Assembly (NCBI GenBank): GCA_964373775.1
Contig: CAYJWA010000025.1
Location: 1 to 14,572, forward strand
From: UBA10002 sp964373775
GTDB taxonomy: Bacteria > Patescibacteriota > Minisyncoccia > Phycocordibacterales > UBA10002
Reading direction: 5' to 3'
Length of the DNA: 14,572 nt
This document shows, piece by piece, positions 7,082 to 13,300 of the stretch (its first letter is position 1; every line of letters starts with the position of its first letter). Below the pieces are notes generated by a model. It was not told the origin of the DNA. It did no database searches and worked only from the letters and a program-made list of their open reading frames with translations. Both the position numbers and the translations under genes were made by a program.

Positions 7082-7098
7082 GTCTTTACTTTTCTCTT

Positions 7099-7602
7099 AT
7101 GAACAAAACAACAGTAATAAGCGCAGTGGCAATAATAATTATTTTAGGAGGATTGATTTGGATTGCGAGTCCAGATGCAGGCACGAGTAACGGCGCAGCG
7201 GTCTCAACCGTCCGCAATGGAACATTCGTTGTGGAAGGAGCGAATAAGTACGACTTCGGCACAATCTCAATGGCGGCCGGGACAGTAACACGCACATTCA
7301 AACTAAGAAACACCGGCGACCAGCCGGTTATCATACAGAAAATCTACACATCATGCATGTGTACGACCGCCACCCTCTCCTTGTCCGGCAAACAATTCGG
7401 ACCCTACGGCATGCCGGGACACGGAGCGATACCGTCAATAAATCAAACAATCAATCCGAATGAAGACGCAACCGTTGAAGTTGTCTTTGATCCGGCCGCC
7501 CATGGCCCCGCCGGAGTCGGTCGAATCCAAAGAACGGTAACCATTGAAAACAACGCGGGAACGCCAGTTGAGCTTCTGATTGCCGCCATCGTTACTCCTT
7601 AA
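7099..7602 (+). CDS. DUF1573-family exported protein
   Basis: A 167-residue protein with an uncleaved signal or membrane anchor (residues about 4-24) and an Ig-like extracytoplasmic domain. The pattern KYDFGTISMAAGTVTRTF, then LRNTGDQPVII and TSCMCTT, matches the DUF1573 family (FGxI...F...NxGxxPL.I...SCxCT). The two cysteines of SCMCT could bind metal or form a redox pair. ATG at 7099 was chosen because the hydrophobic anchor starts there and the region upstream is repeat sequence; no Shine-Dalgarno is visible. It is followed after 5 nt by the ancestral start site of the CcdA-like gene, now interrupted by a mobile palindrome. The family is reliable; the biochemical function of DUF1573 is unknown. 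Confidence 0.85.
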   Translation: MNKTTVISAVAIIIILGGLIWIASPDAGTSNGAAVSTVRNGTFVVEGANKYDFGTISMAAGTVTRTFKLRNTGDQPVIIQKIYTSCMCTTATLSLSGKQFGPYGMPGHGAIPSINQTINPNEDATVEVVFDPAAHGPAGVGRIQRTVTIENNAGTPVELLIAAIVTP

Positions 7603-7608
7603 TCAATA

Positions 7609-7721
7609 TGAACCCCGTTAGAAGTTCAACAGACAACAAAACGGGGACAAAACTATACAGTATGCCTAAGACAAATATAATCATAAAAAATCTCAACTAT
7701 GAAAACTTCTAACGGGGTGAA
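7609..7721. mobile_element. CCCGTTAGA palindromic element, copy 1, with TGAA duplication
   Basis: The element spans 7613-7717 (105 bp). A 14-bp terminal inverted repeat pairs CCCCGTTAGAAGTT (7613-7626) with AACTTCTAACGGGG (7704-7717). TGAA occurs directly on both sides (7609-7612 and 7718-7721). Deleting the element and one TGAA joins ATGAA to CAAAAAACTC, giving ATG AAC AAA AAA CTC, a native-looking start for the downstream CcdA-like gene 5 nt after the preceding stop. The interior is AT-rich, contains TATAAT (7676-7681) and has no coding sequence. The absence of a transposase suggests a non-autonomous, MITE-like element. Confidence 0.75.
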
Positions 7722-8499
7722 CAAAAAACTCGCAATTCTCATTGGAGTCGCCATTGTTCTCTTCGGAGGGGTGTTGTTGCTCAAAACAGGAAACATCGGC
7801 ACAACCGTCCTCTGGAACTTGAGCGAAGGAGGTACATGGATGCTTCCGCTGGTCGGAGTGGCCGCGCTCATTGACAGCATCAATCCATGCGCGTTCGGGA
7901 TTTTGCTCCTGACCATCGCCTTCCTGTTTTCCCTTCAAAAAACACGGGCAAGCATTCTGAAGATTGGTGGTGTCTACATTCTCGGACTCTTTACGGTTTA
8001 TCTCCTCATTGGATTGGGCATTCTGCAAGCGCTTCATCTCTTCAATACGCCGCACTTCATGGCGAAAGTCGGGGCGGCACTTTTGGTAGCGCTCGGCGGC
8101 ATTAATCTCATTAACCAATTCTTTCCGTCATTCCCGATTAAACTTCGCATTCCGCAAGCGGCGCACAACAAAATGGCGTCGCTTATGAACAAGGCATCCC
8201 TCCCCGCCGTATTCTTGCTCGGTGTACTGGTTGGACTCTGCGAATTTCCCTGCACCGGCGGACCATACTTAATGGTATTGGGGCTTCTCCACGACAAAGC
8301 GACTTATCTTTCCGGAGTCAGTTACCTTCTGTTTTACAATCTGATCTTTATTCTGCCGCTGGTAATTATTCTGCTCATAGCGAGCAACGACGCTCTGCTT
8401 GAAAAAGTAAATGCGTGGAAAAAATCAGAGACGAAACACATGCGGCTCTGGGGCGGTATTGCAATGGTCGTTCTCGGCTTAATTATGTTTGCGCTTTAA
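7699..8499 (+). CDS. CcdA/DsbD-like membrane thiol electron transporter
   Basis: A 266-residue integral membrane protein with about six or seven hydrophobic helices after an N-terminal one. Conserved cysteines lie in DSINPCAFG (C64) and LCEFPCTGG (C181, C185), matching the cysteine-bearing helices of the CcdA/DsbD transmembrane domain, which carries reducing equivalents from cytoplasmic thioredoxin to extracytoplasmic partners. The annotated ATG at 7699 lies inside the inserted palindrome and adds MKTSNG; GTG at 7717 (VNKKLAI), at the element junction, is an equally good start and matches the reconstructed ancestral start. The membrane-anchored thioredoxin-like protein two genes downstream is a likely partner. 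Confidence 0.88.
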   Translation: MKTSNGVNKKLAILIGVAIVLFGGVLLLKTGNIGTTVLWNLSEGGTWMLPLVGVAALIDSINPCAFGILLLTIAFLFSLQKTRASILKIGGVYILGLFTVYLLIGLGILQALHLFNTPHFMAKVGAALLVALGGINLINQFFPSFPIKLRIPQAAHNKMASLMNKASLPAVFLLGVLVGLCEFPCTGGPYLMVLGLLHDKATYLSGVSYLLFYNLIFILPLVIILLIASNDALLEKVNAWKKSETKHMRLWGGIAMVVLGLIMFAL

Positions 8500-8513
8500 A
8501 ATCACCAACTAGT

Positions 8514-9017
8514 ATGATTAATAAACAACAATTTGAGACCCTGCTTGAAAAAGTAGGGAAGATGAAAGAGTCCGGCGCCGTTGACCTCTCAACCGAAGAG
8601 GACTTGAGCATAGCAATTATGAATCTCCTGAGCTTGGAAGAGCACTTCTTCTTCACCGGTGTGAAAACCAAAAAATCGGAATACTTTGATCTGCTCGGCG
8701 AAGTCCGCAACATGAGAAAAGAACTCTTGGCCAAGATGATGGACAGAAACGAAGGCGAAACATGGTGCATCTCAAAGCATCTGCTCGCAACCACCATGCG
8801 CCTTATTGAAGTAGGCACAAAACTCCGAGCGGACGGTAAAGCCGAGGCGGCTCAAGAAATGTTTGATCGCGCGTACAAGATGTACGGAATGTTTTGGGCG
8901 CTGCGCCTCAAATTGGTCGATGCGTCTGAATTCAAGAAAATTGCGGCGAGCGAAAAGCCATGGTCATTTGAAGATATAGTGGGCAAGCTCGTCGACTGTT
9001 GCGATGAATCCCGTTAG
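8514..9017 (+). CDS. Small soluble helical protein of unknown function
   Basis: A 167-residue protein predicted to be almost entirely helical and cytoplasmic, with no signal peptide. Notable residues are the WC in GETWCISKHLLATTM, a TPR-like segment EAAQEMFDRAYKMYGMFWAL, and a C-terminal CC. No family was recognised. It starts 14 nt after the ccdA-like stop. The current stop (TAG 9015-9017) lies inside the left terminus of mobile palindrome copy 2. Removing the element changes the tail from DESR to DEK followed by TAA, and makes this gene overlap the start of the next one. The last two residues are therefore insertion-derived. Confidence 0.75.
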   Translation: MINKQQFETLLEKVGKMKESGAVDLSTEEDLSIAIMNLLSLEEHFFFTGVKTKKSEYFDLLGEVRNMRKELLAKMMDRNEGETWCISKHLLATTMRLIEVGTKLRADGKAEAAQEMFDRAYKMYGMFWALRLKLVDASEFKKIAASEKPWSFEDIVGKLVDCCDESR

Positions 9018-9136
9018 AAGCCGCTTCGCTACGGGAACGCAGATTATAAAACGCAGTATTCATTAAAAGTTATTGATCATGATAGGAAATGTTTTTGCTT
9101 TAGGAGCGAAGTGTTCCCTGTTTCTAACGGGATGAA
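9005..9136. mobile_element. CCCGTTAGA palindromic element, copy 2, with TGAA duplication
   Basis: The element spans 9009-9132 (124 bp). Its ends TCCCGTTAGAA (9009-9019) and TTCTAACGGGA (9122-9132) are an 11-bp inverted repeat. TGAA is present directly on both sides (9005-9008 and 9133-9136). The interior differs from copy 1 but contains two mutually complementary modules (CTTCGCT and GGGAAC on the left, AGCGAAG and GTTCCC on the right) in swapped order. Deletion of one TGAA plus the element restores overlapping genes: GAT GAA AAA TAA for the upstream protein and ATG AAA AAT AAA for the downstream one. Confidence 0.75.
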
Positions 9137-9500
9137 AAATAAATATCTTGCTAGTATAGGTCTCGGTATTGCGGCAGTTATAGCCGTCTATCTTCTGTAC
9201 CCGCAGTCGCGCGAAAATGCTGAGACAGATGCGTTTGCGCAATGCCTCGCAGATAAAGGGATAACTATGTATGGCGCCGACTGGTGCCCTCATTGCCAGA
9301 ATGAGAAAAAAGCGTTCGGTGATTCCTTCCGCCTCGTTCCATATGTGGAATGCCCAGTTGACCCGCAAAAATGTCTGGCCGCAGGCATCAACGGCTATCC
9401 GACATGGGTGTTTCCCGACGGCAGAAAACTGGTGGGCGAGCAGGGACTTGAAAAGTTGTCGGAAGAAAGCGATTGTCTCTTGTCAAACATTAAAAAATAA
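9132..9500 (+). CDS. Membrane-anchored thioredoxin-like protein (VKOR-type thioredoxin domain)
   Basis: A 122-residue protein with an N-terminal membrane anchor (about 5-23) and a thioredoxin fold facing outside the cytoplasm. The redox motif is WCPHC (C52, C55), with the cis-Pro loop at GYPTW (P90). Extra cysteines (C38 in FAQCLADKG, C74, C81, C115) and the phrase MYGADWCPHCQNEKKAFGDSF resemble the thioredoxin domain fused to bacterial VKOR proteins. The quinone-reacting VKOR membrane domain is missing; the CcdA-like protein upstream may supply electrons instead. The ATG at 9132 is formed by the last base of the inserted element plus the duplicated TG. An upstream GTG at 9111 would only add element-derived residues. 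Confidence 0.85.
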   Translation: MKNKYLASIGLGIAAVIAVYLLYPQSRENAETDAFAQCLADKGITMYGADWCPHCQNEKKAFGDSFRLVPYVECPVDPQKCLAAGINGYPTWVFPDGRKLVGEQGLEKLSEESDCLLSNIKK

Positions 9501-9515
9501 ACTCACAAATCTTTT

Positions 9516-10541
9516 ATGGAACACGAAACACAAGGTCACAAAAAAGAAAATCTGCTTCCGGCGAGTATTCTTGTCTCAACGCTCATTCTAGCGGGAGCGT
9601 GGGTTTACACGAATGGTCCACAAGCGATTCCATCGGAATCAGCAAACATTGCGGCGAGCTCTGGAAATGTAGAGGTCTCCGCGTTGGAAGAAGCGGTTCT
9701 GCCGCGAAATGGTGTTGTATTGCCGGTTGTGTGGGGCGATCTCGGCGCAAAACTTGCGAGCGTTGGAGCGATTGACGCAGAGAGATTCAAGGCAATATAC
9801 GAAAATCGCGGCGCGTTTACGGATGAATATCGCGCCTTGCTTTTCGGGACGAGTGGAGGCAAATTGAGGATTACAAAAGAAAATGCGGGCTATTTACTCA
9901 ATCTTTTATGGGCGCTCGGGCTCGCGCAAAAGAATCCGATTTTGGATTCCGGTGAAATGAAAAATCCGATGTACGGCGGAGCCGGTAACTTTGCCTCAAC
10001 CGCGGGGTGGACAATCGCCAAAGGAAGTCCGATGGATCCCGTTAGAGGCCGCGAGGGCTCGCAGCGACCCCCTGCCTCTAACGGGATGGACCATTATAGC
10101 AGCCACAAGTTTTTTGAGTTGACTCCGCGACAGCAATCATTGGTGGATAAGATATCAAAAGGAGTATACCGACCATGCTGCAACAATTCAACTCATTTCC
10201 CCGACTGCAATCACGGCATGGCAATGCTCGGATTATTAGAACTTATGGCTTCGCAGGGAGCAAGCGAACAAGAAATGTGGGACGCGGCGCTTACAGTGAA
10301 CTCCTACTGGTTTCCCGATACCTATATCACCATCGCGGCGTATATGAAAAACAAAGGCGTTGAATGGGAAAATGTAAATTCCCAAGAGATGCTTGGTGCC
10401 AATTATTCCAGCGCGCAGGGATATGCAAGGATTGTCGCTCAGGTTACTCAACCTCAACAGCAAAGAAGTGGAAGCGGTTGCGGAGTCAGTACCGGAGAAA
10501 CAGTTGCGCCACAGCGGCAACAGGGTGGGTGTGGCATATAG
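9516..10541 (+). CDS. Membrane-anchored Cys/His-containing protein of unknown function
   Basis: A 341-residue protein with a single N-terminal transmembrane segment (about 14-31) and a long extracytoplasmic domain. The most striking part is RPCCNNSTHFPDCNHGMAML (C221, C222, C231, H233), a compact Cys/His/Met block suited to metal or redox chemistry. The C-terminal tail is Gln-rich and ends with SGCG and GGCG (C322, C339). No family was recognised. Residues from about 174 to 191 are encoded by an in-frame mobile palindrome (copy 3), and removing it joins GSPM to DHYSSHKFF. It begins 15 nt after the thioredoxin-like gene, so a joint role in an extracytoplasmic thiol/metal system is plausible but inferred. 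Confidence 0.75.
   Translation: MEHETQGHKKENLLPASILVSTLILAGAWVYTNGPQAIPSESANIAASSGNVEVSALEEAVLPRNGVVLPVVWGDLGAKLASVGAIDAERFKAIYENRGAFTDEYRALLFGTSGGKLRITKENAGYLLNLLWALGLAQKNPILDSGEMKNPMYGGAGNFASTAGWTIAKGSPMDPVRGREGSQRPPASNGMDHYSSHKFFELTPRQQSLVDKISKGVYRPCCNNSTHFPDCNHGMAMLGLLELMASQGASEQEMWDAALTVNSYWFPDTYITIAAYMKNKGVEWENVNSQEMLGANYSSAQGYARIVAQVTQPQQQRSGSGCGVSTGETVAPQRQQGGCGI
10033..10090. mobile_element. CCCGTTAGA palindromic element, copy 3, inside a gene, with TGGA duplication
   Basis: The element spans 10037-10086 (50 bp). A 13-bp perfect inverted repeat pairs TCCCGTTAGAGGC (10037-10049) with GCCTCTAACGGGA (10074-10086). TGGA is found directly on both sides (10033-10036 and 10087-10090). Element plus duplication is 54 bp, exactly 18 codons, so the reading frame is kept. 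The interior contains a GCGA-GGGC-TCGC hairpin. The flank is TGGA here but TGAA in copies 1 and 2, which favours a true target duplication over a fixed element end. Confidence 0.75.
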
Positions 10542-10604
10542 GATATCCACAATTCAGTGCTTGACTAATACAGTATAGTTGATCTCATTGCACAGACCGA
10601 GGCG

Positions 10605-10826
10605 GTGAAAAACGCGCTTTCCGGAGTCGTTTCCTTTTTTCTGGTGTTGAGCGAGCAATGGCGTCTGCGCATGATGGCGGTCTTGGGTGTCGTGTATATT
10701 GTGGAACTGCATCATGTTGCACAAGCAGTCATTGAGTGGAGCTATTATCCAGGACTCATTACCGCGATTCCGCCCGTCATCATCGGTTTCTTCTTTTGGA
10801 GAGAGCTGAAGAAAATCTATGCGTAA
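10605..10826 (+). CDS. Small two-helix membrane protein
   Basis: A 73-residue protein starting at GTG (10605), with AGGCG a few bases upstream as a possible Shine-Dalgarno. Two hydrophobic segments are visible (about 21-42, and 48-65 ending FFFWRELKKIYA). ELHHVAQ in the first helix places two His near the membrane. Its end overlaps the ATPase start by 8 bp, which argues for translational coupling and a shared role in metal transport. No family was recognised; the short length keeps confidence moderate. Confidence 0.6.
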   Translation: MKNALSGVVSFFLVLSEQWRLRMMAVLGVVYIVELHHVAQAVIEWSYYPGLITAIPPVIIGFFFWRELKKIYA

Positions 10827-13224
10827 ACCTGATGTACACATAATGTATACCTGCCCCATGCATCCGGAAATAGCGAGCGACAAGCCAGGGCTCTGCAGCG
10901 AGTGCGGAATGGCGTTGCTTCCGCAACGCAACAACCCCGCCTACGTCGAAGCTTCGGCGGGCAGGCAACAACCAACAACCAACGACCAACAAAGGCACAA
11001 GCACGAACAAGGAGGGTACACCAAGCACGCGGGACATTCCACGAATATTTTTAAGCGGAGATTTTTGGCGTCGCTTGTTTTGACGATTCCGATAGTGCTT
11101 TATTCCGAGGTGGCGCAGAAAATAGGCATTGAAATGCCTTCCTTCGGGCTTAGTGCTTCGAGCTTAGAGCTTCTGTTACCAGCTTTGCTGGGAACAGCTG
11201 TCTTTTTCTACGGCGGGTGGGTGTTCCTTATCGGCGCGTATCGGGAGTTTCAAGCGCGGCTTCCCGGTATGATGACGCTTATTGCGCTTGCGATTACCGC
11301 GGCATATGTGTTCAGCATTTTTGTTGTGCTTTCCGGCGGTACGAAGACGCTCTTTTGGGAACTCTCTACATTGATTGTTATCAAGCTTCTCGGACACTGG
11401 ATTGAGATGAGGGCGGTCTCTGGAGCGCAGGGAGCACTACGCGAATTATCAAAATTGCTACCCGATAAAGCAATTTTGATAATTCGCAAATCCCCAATCA
11501 CAATATCTCTCGCTTTGCGAGATCTGGCAAAGCAAGACAAATCCCAAACAAATCACAATACCAAAATCACAAACGAAGAAGGAGAAACAAAAGAAGTTCC
11601 GCTTGAGGAATTGAAAGTGGGGAACATTGTGCTGGTGGGGCCGGGGGCGAAGGTGCCGGCGGACGGAGTGATTGTAGAGGGACAGTCGGAGCTCAATGAA
11701 TCACTGCTTACTGGAGAATCAAAACCAGTGGAAAAAGCCGTGGGTAACGAAGTCATTGCCGGTGCAATCAACGGCGACGGGTCGCTGGTGGTGGAGATTA
11801 AAAAAATCGGTGAAGGAACTTTTCTCTCCGGCATCAAACGGCTGGTTGCGGAAGCGCAGGCGTCCAAATCGCGCCTCCAGATGCTTGCGGACCGTGCCGC
11901 GCTTCTCCTTACGGTTATCGCAGTTATTGCGGGGGGGATTACCGTAAGCGTGTGGCTTTTCCTCGGCGCTGGTATTGTTTTCGCCATGTCGCGTCTCGTT
12001 GCCGTACTTGTGGTCGCGTGCCCGCGCGCGCTCGGTCTCGCGATTCCGCTCGTGGCATCTATCTCAACCACGAAGGGTGCGCGAAACGGGATTCTGGTCA
12101 AACAGCGGCTTGCGCTCGCGGCGGCGCGAAATATTGATACGGTGCTGTTTGATAAGACGGGGACGTTCACGAAAGGCGAGTATGGAGTTACGGATATCAT
12201 TCCTGTTGAAGGAACAGAAAACGAGGTTGTTTCCCGCGCCGCATCCGTGGAGTATTTCTCCGAGCACCCAATCGCGCACGCGGTTGTGAGTGAAGCGAAA
12301 CATCGGAAACTGAAACCTCTTCCCGCGGGGCGATTTGAACGGATTCCCGGAAAGGGAGCTAGAGCAATCATTGACGGTATGACCGTAAAAGTGGGGAGCT
12401 ATGAACTGCTTAAAGATGATGATATCGCCGTTCCGGTGTCGGTAAAGGAAAGGGCCGCCGCGCTCGCCAAAGAAGGCAAGACCATTATTTTCGTACTCTC
12501 CGGCCGCGCGCTCTCCGGCGCACTCGCGCTTGCGGACATCATTCGTCCCGAGTCAAAAGAGGCGATTCGCGCGATTAAAAAAATGGGAGTGCGAATTGCA
12601 ATGATTACCGGCGATTCGGAAGAAGTGGGGAAATGGGTTGCGCGCGAGCTTGGGCTGAACGAATATTACGCAAGGGTGCTGCCGGGAGAGAAGGCGGAGA
12701 TTGTCAGGCGGATGCAAAATCCGAAGCACGAAGCACGAAATCCTAAACAATATCTAAACTCCAATTTTCAAAATTCAAAACGAAGACAGTCATTTGGAAC
12801 ATTTAGATTTCGAATTTGGGATTTGTTTCGAATTTCGAATTTCGGATTTCGTGCTTCCACAAAGCAGCGCGTCGCATTTGTGGGGGACGGAGTCAATGAC
12901 GCTCCGGCGCTCGCGCAAGCCGACCTCGGCATCGCGATTGGCGCAGGGACCAATGTGGCGATTGAGTCCGCAGGCATCATTCTGGTCAAAAGCGACCCGC
13001 GCGACATCCCGAAAATTATCCGGCTCTCGCGGTTGACGTATCGTAAAATGATTCAGAATCTCTGGTGGGCCGCCGGGTATAACATTGTTGCGATTCCGCT
13101 TGCCGCCGACATTCTTGCCTCCCGCGGCATTTTCCTTGAGCCCGCGGTTGCCGCAGTCCTTATGTCGCTCTCTACTGTGATTGTCGCGGTCAACGCCCTG
13201 TTGCTTCGCCGAAGTGCGCTTTGA
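10819..13224 (+). CDS. Heavy-metal translocating P1B-type ATPase (CopB-like) with three repeat-derived inserts
   Basis: An 801-residue membrane pump likely exporting copper or a similar metal. The N-terminus has the YTCPMHPEI...CSECGM metal-binding segment (C12, H15, C26, C29). Core motifs are TGES (298-301), the transmembrane metal site Cys-Pro-Arg (401-403, where CPC or CPH is usual), phosphorylation motif DKTGT (D445), SEHPIAHAV (H483-P484) and GDGVNDAP (689-696). The closest pattern is CopB/CPH-type. Three segments look foreign: residues about 36-65, 219-254 and 634-681, all encoded by palindromic, AT-rich or repeat DNA while the frame stays open. They fall in linkers: after the metal-binding segment, before the actuator domain, and between GEKAEIV and the GDGVND hinge. 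Pump activity is likely but not certain. Confidence 0.9.
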   Translation: MRKPDVHIMYTCPMHPEIASDKPGLCSECGMALLPQRNNPAYVEASAGRQQPTTNDQQRHKHEQGGYTKHAGHSTNIFKRRFLASLVLTIPIVLYSEVAQKIGIEMPSFGLSASSLELLLPALLGTAVFFYGGWVFLIGAYREFQARLPGMMTLIALAITAAYVFSIFVVLSGGTKTLFWELSTLIVIKLLGHWIEMRAVSGAQGALRELSKLLPDKAILIIRKSPITISLALRDLAKQDKSQTNHNTKITNEEGETKEVPLEELKVGNIVLVGPGAKVPADGVIVEGQSELNESLLTGESKPVEKAVGNEVIAGAINGDGSLVVEIKKIGEGTFLSGIKRLVAEAQASKSRLQMLADRAALLLTVIAVIAGGITVSVWLFLGAGIVFAMSRLVAVLVVACPRALGLAIPLVASISTTKGARNGILVKQRLALAAARNIDTVLFDKTGTFTKGEYGVTDIIPVEGTENEVVSRAASVEYFSEHPIAHAVVSEAKHRKLKPLPAGRFERIPGKGARAIIDGMTVKVGSYELLKDDDIAVPVSVKERAAALAKEGKTIIFVLSGRALSGALALADIIRPESKEAIRAIKKMGVRIAMITGDSEEVGKWVARELGLNEYYARVLPGEKAEIVRRMQNPKHEARNPKQYLNSNFQNSKRRQSFGTFRFRIWDLFRISNFGFRASTKQRVAFVGDGVNDAPALAQADLGIAIGAGTNVAIESAGIILVKSDPRDIPKIIRLSRLTYRKMIQNLWWAAGYNIVAIPLAADILASRGIFLEPAVAAVLMSLSTVIVAVNALLLRRSAL
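10935..11000. repeat. Intragenic palindromic repeat insert 1 in the ATPase gene
   Basis: CCCGCC (10936-10941) pairs with GGCGGG (10956-10961) around a turn containing the palindrome CGAAGCTTCG (10947-10956). GCAGGC and a low-complexity run of AACAACCAAC-type repeats (about 10962-11000) follow. It encodes a Gln/Asn/Thr-rich linker between the metal-binding segment and the first transmembrane helix. The core resembles the element at 6973-7053. Confidence 0.6.
11441..11582. repeat. Intragenic palindromic repeat insert 2 in the ATPase gene
   Basis: A perfect 19-bp inverted repeat pairs 11441-11459 with 11469-11487 around a 9-nt spacer. The left arm encodes the normal ELSKLL segment, so the right arm looks like an inverted copy of host gene sequence. 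A second palindrome (11509-11518 with 11527-11536, one mismatch) follows, then A-rich AATCACAA/CAAATCCC sequence. About 36 residues are added before the EVPLEELKVGNIVLV actuator segment. Confidence 0.6.
12718..12862. repeat. Intragenic palindromic repeat insert 3 in the ATPase gene
   Basis: A perfect 14-bp inverted repeat GAAGCACGAAATCC (12730-12743) and GGATTTCGTGCTTC (12844-12857) bounds an AT-rich core with repeated TTCGAATTT units. It encodes about 48 residues (rich in N, S, F, R) between RRMQ and KQRVAFVGDG, where other P1B ATPases have only a few residues. Base composition is clearly lower in GC than the flanking gene. Confidence 0.7.
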
Positions 13225-13253
13225 AGGTTCTCGTATTCTACGCATCATTATCA

Positions 13254-13285
13254 ACATTCCAATATTCTCAAGAATGTTGGAATGT
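13254..13285. promoter_or_regulatory. Palindromic site upstream of the HTH gene (copy 1)
   Basis: ACATTCCAATATTCT (13254-13268) and AGAATGTTGGAATGT (13271-13285) form a 15-bp inverted repeat with one mismatch and a 2-nt centre. It sits 15 nt before the start codon of a small HTH regulator, the expected place for an autoregulatory operator. A longer perfect version lies at the end of the same gene. Confidence 0.6.
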
Positions 13286-13300
13286 GGTAGCATCGGAGGT

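Noticed and set aside
10561..10579. TTGACT followed by TATAGT before the small membrane protein
   Set aside because: The spacing is only 7 nt, too short for a sigma-70 promoter; no better pair was found.
12064..12371. Overlapping antisense and alternate frames in the ATPase gene
   Set aside because: High GC and codon bias create long shadow frames; the ATPase frame has all family motifs.
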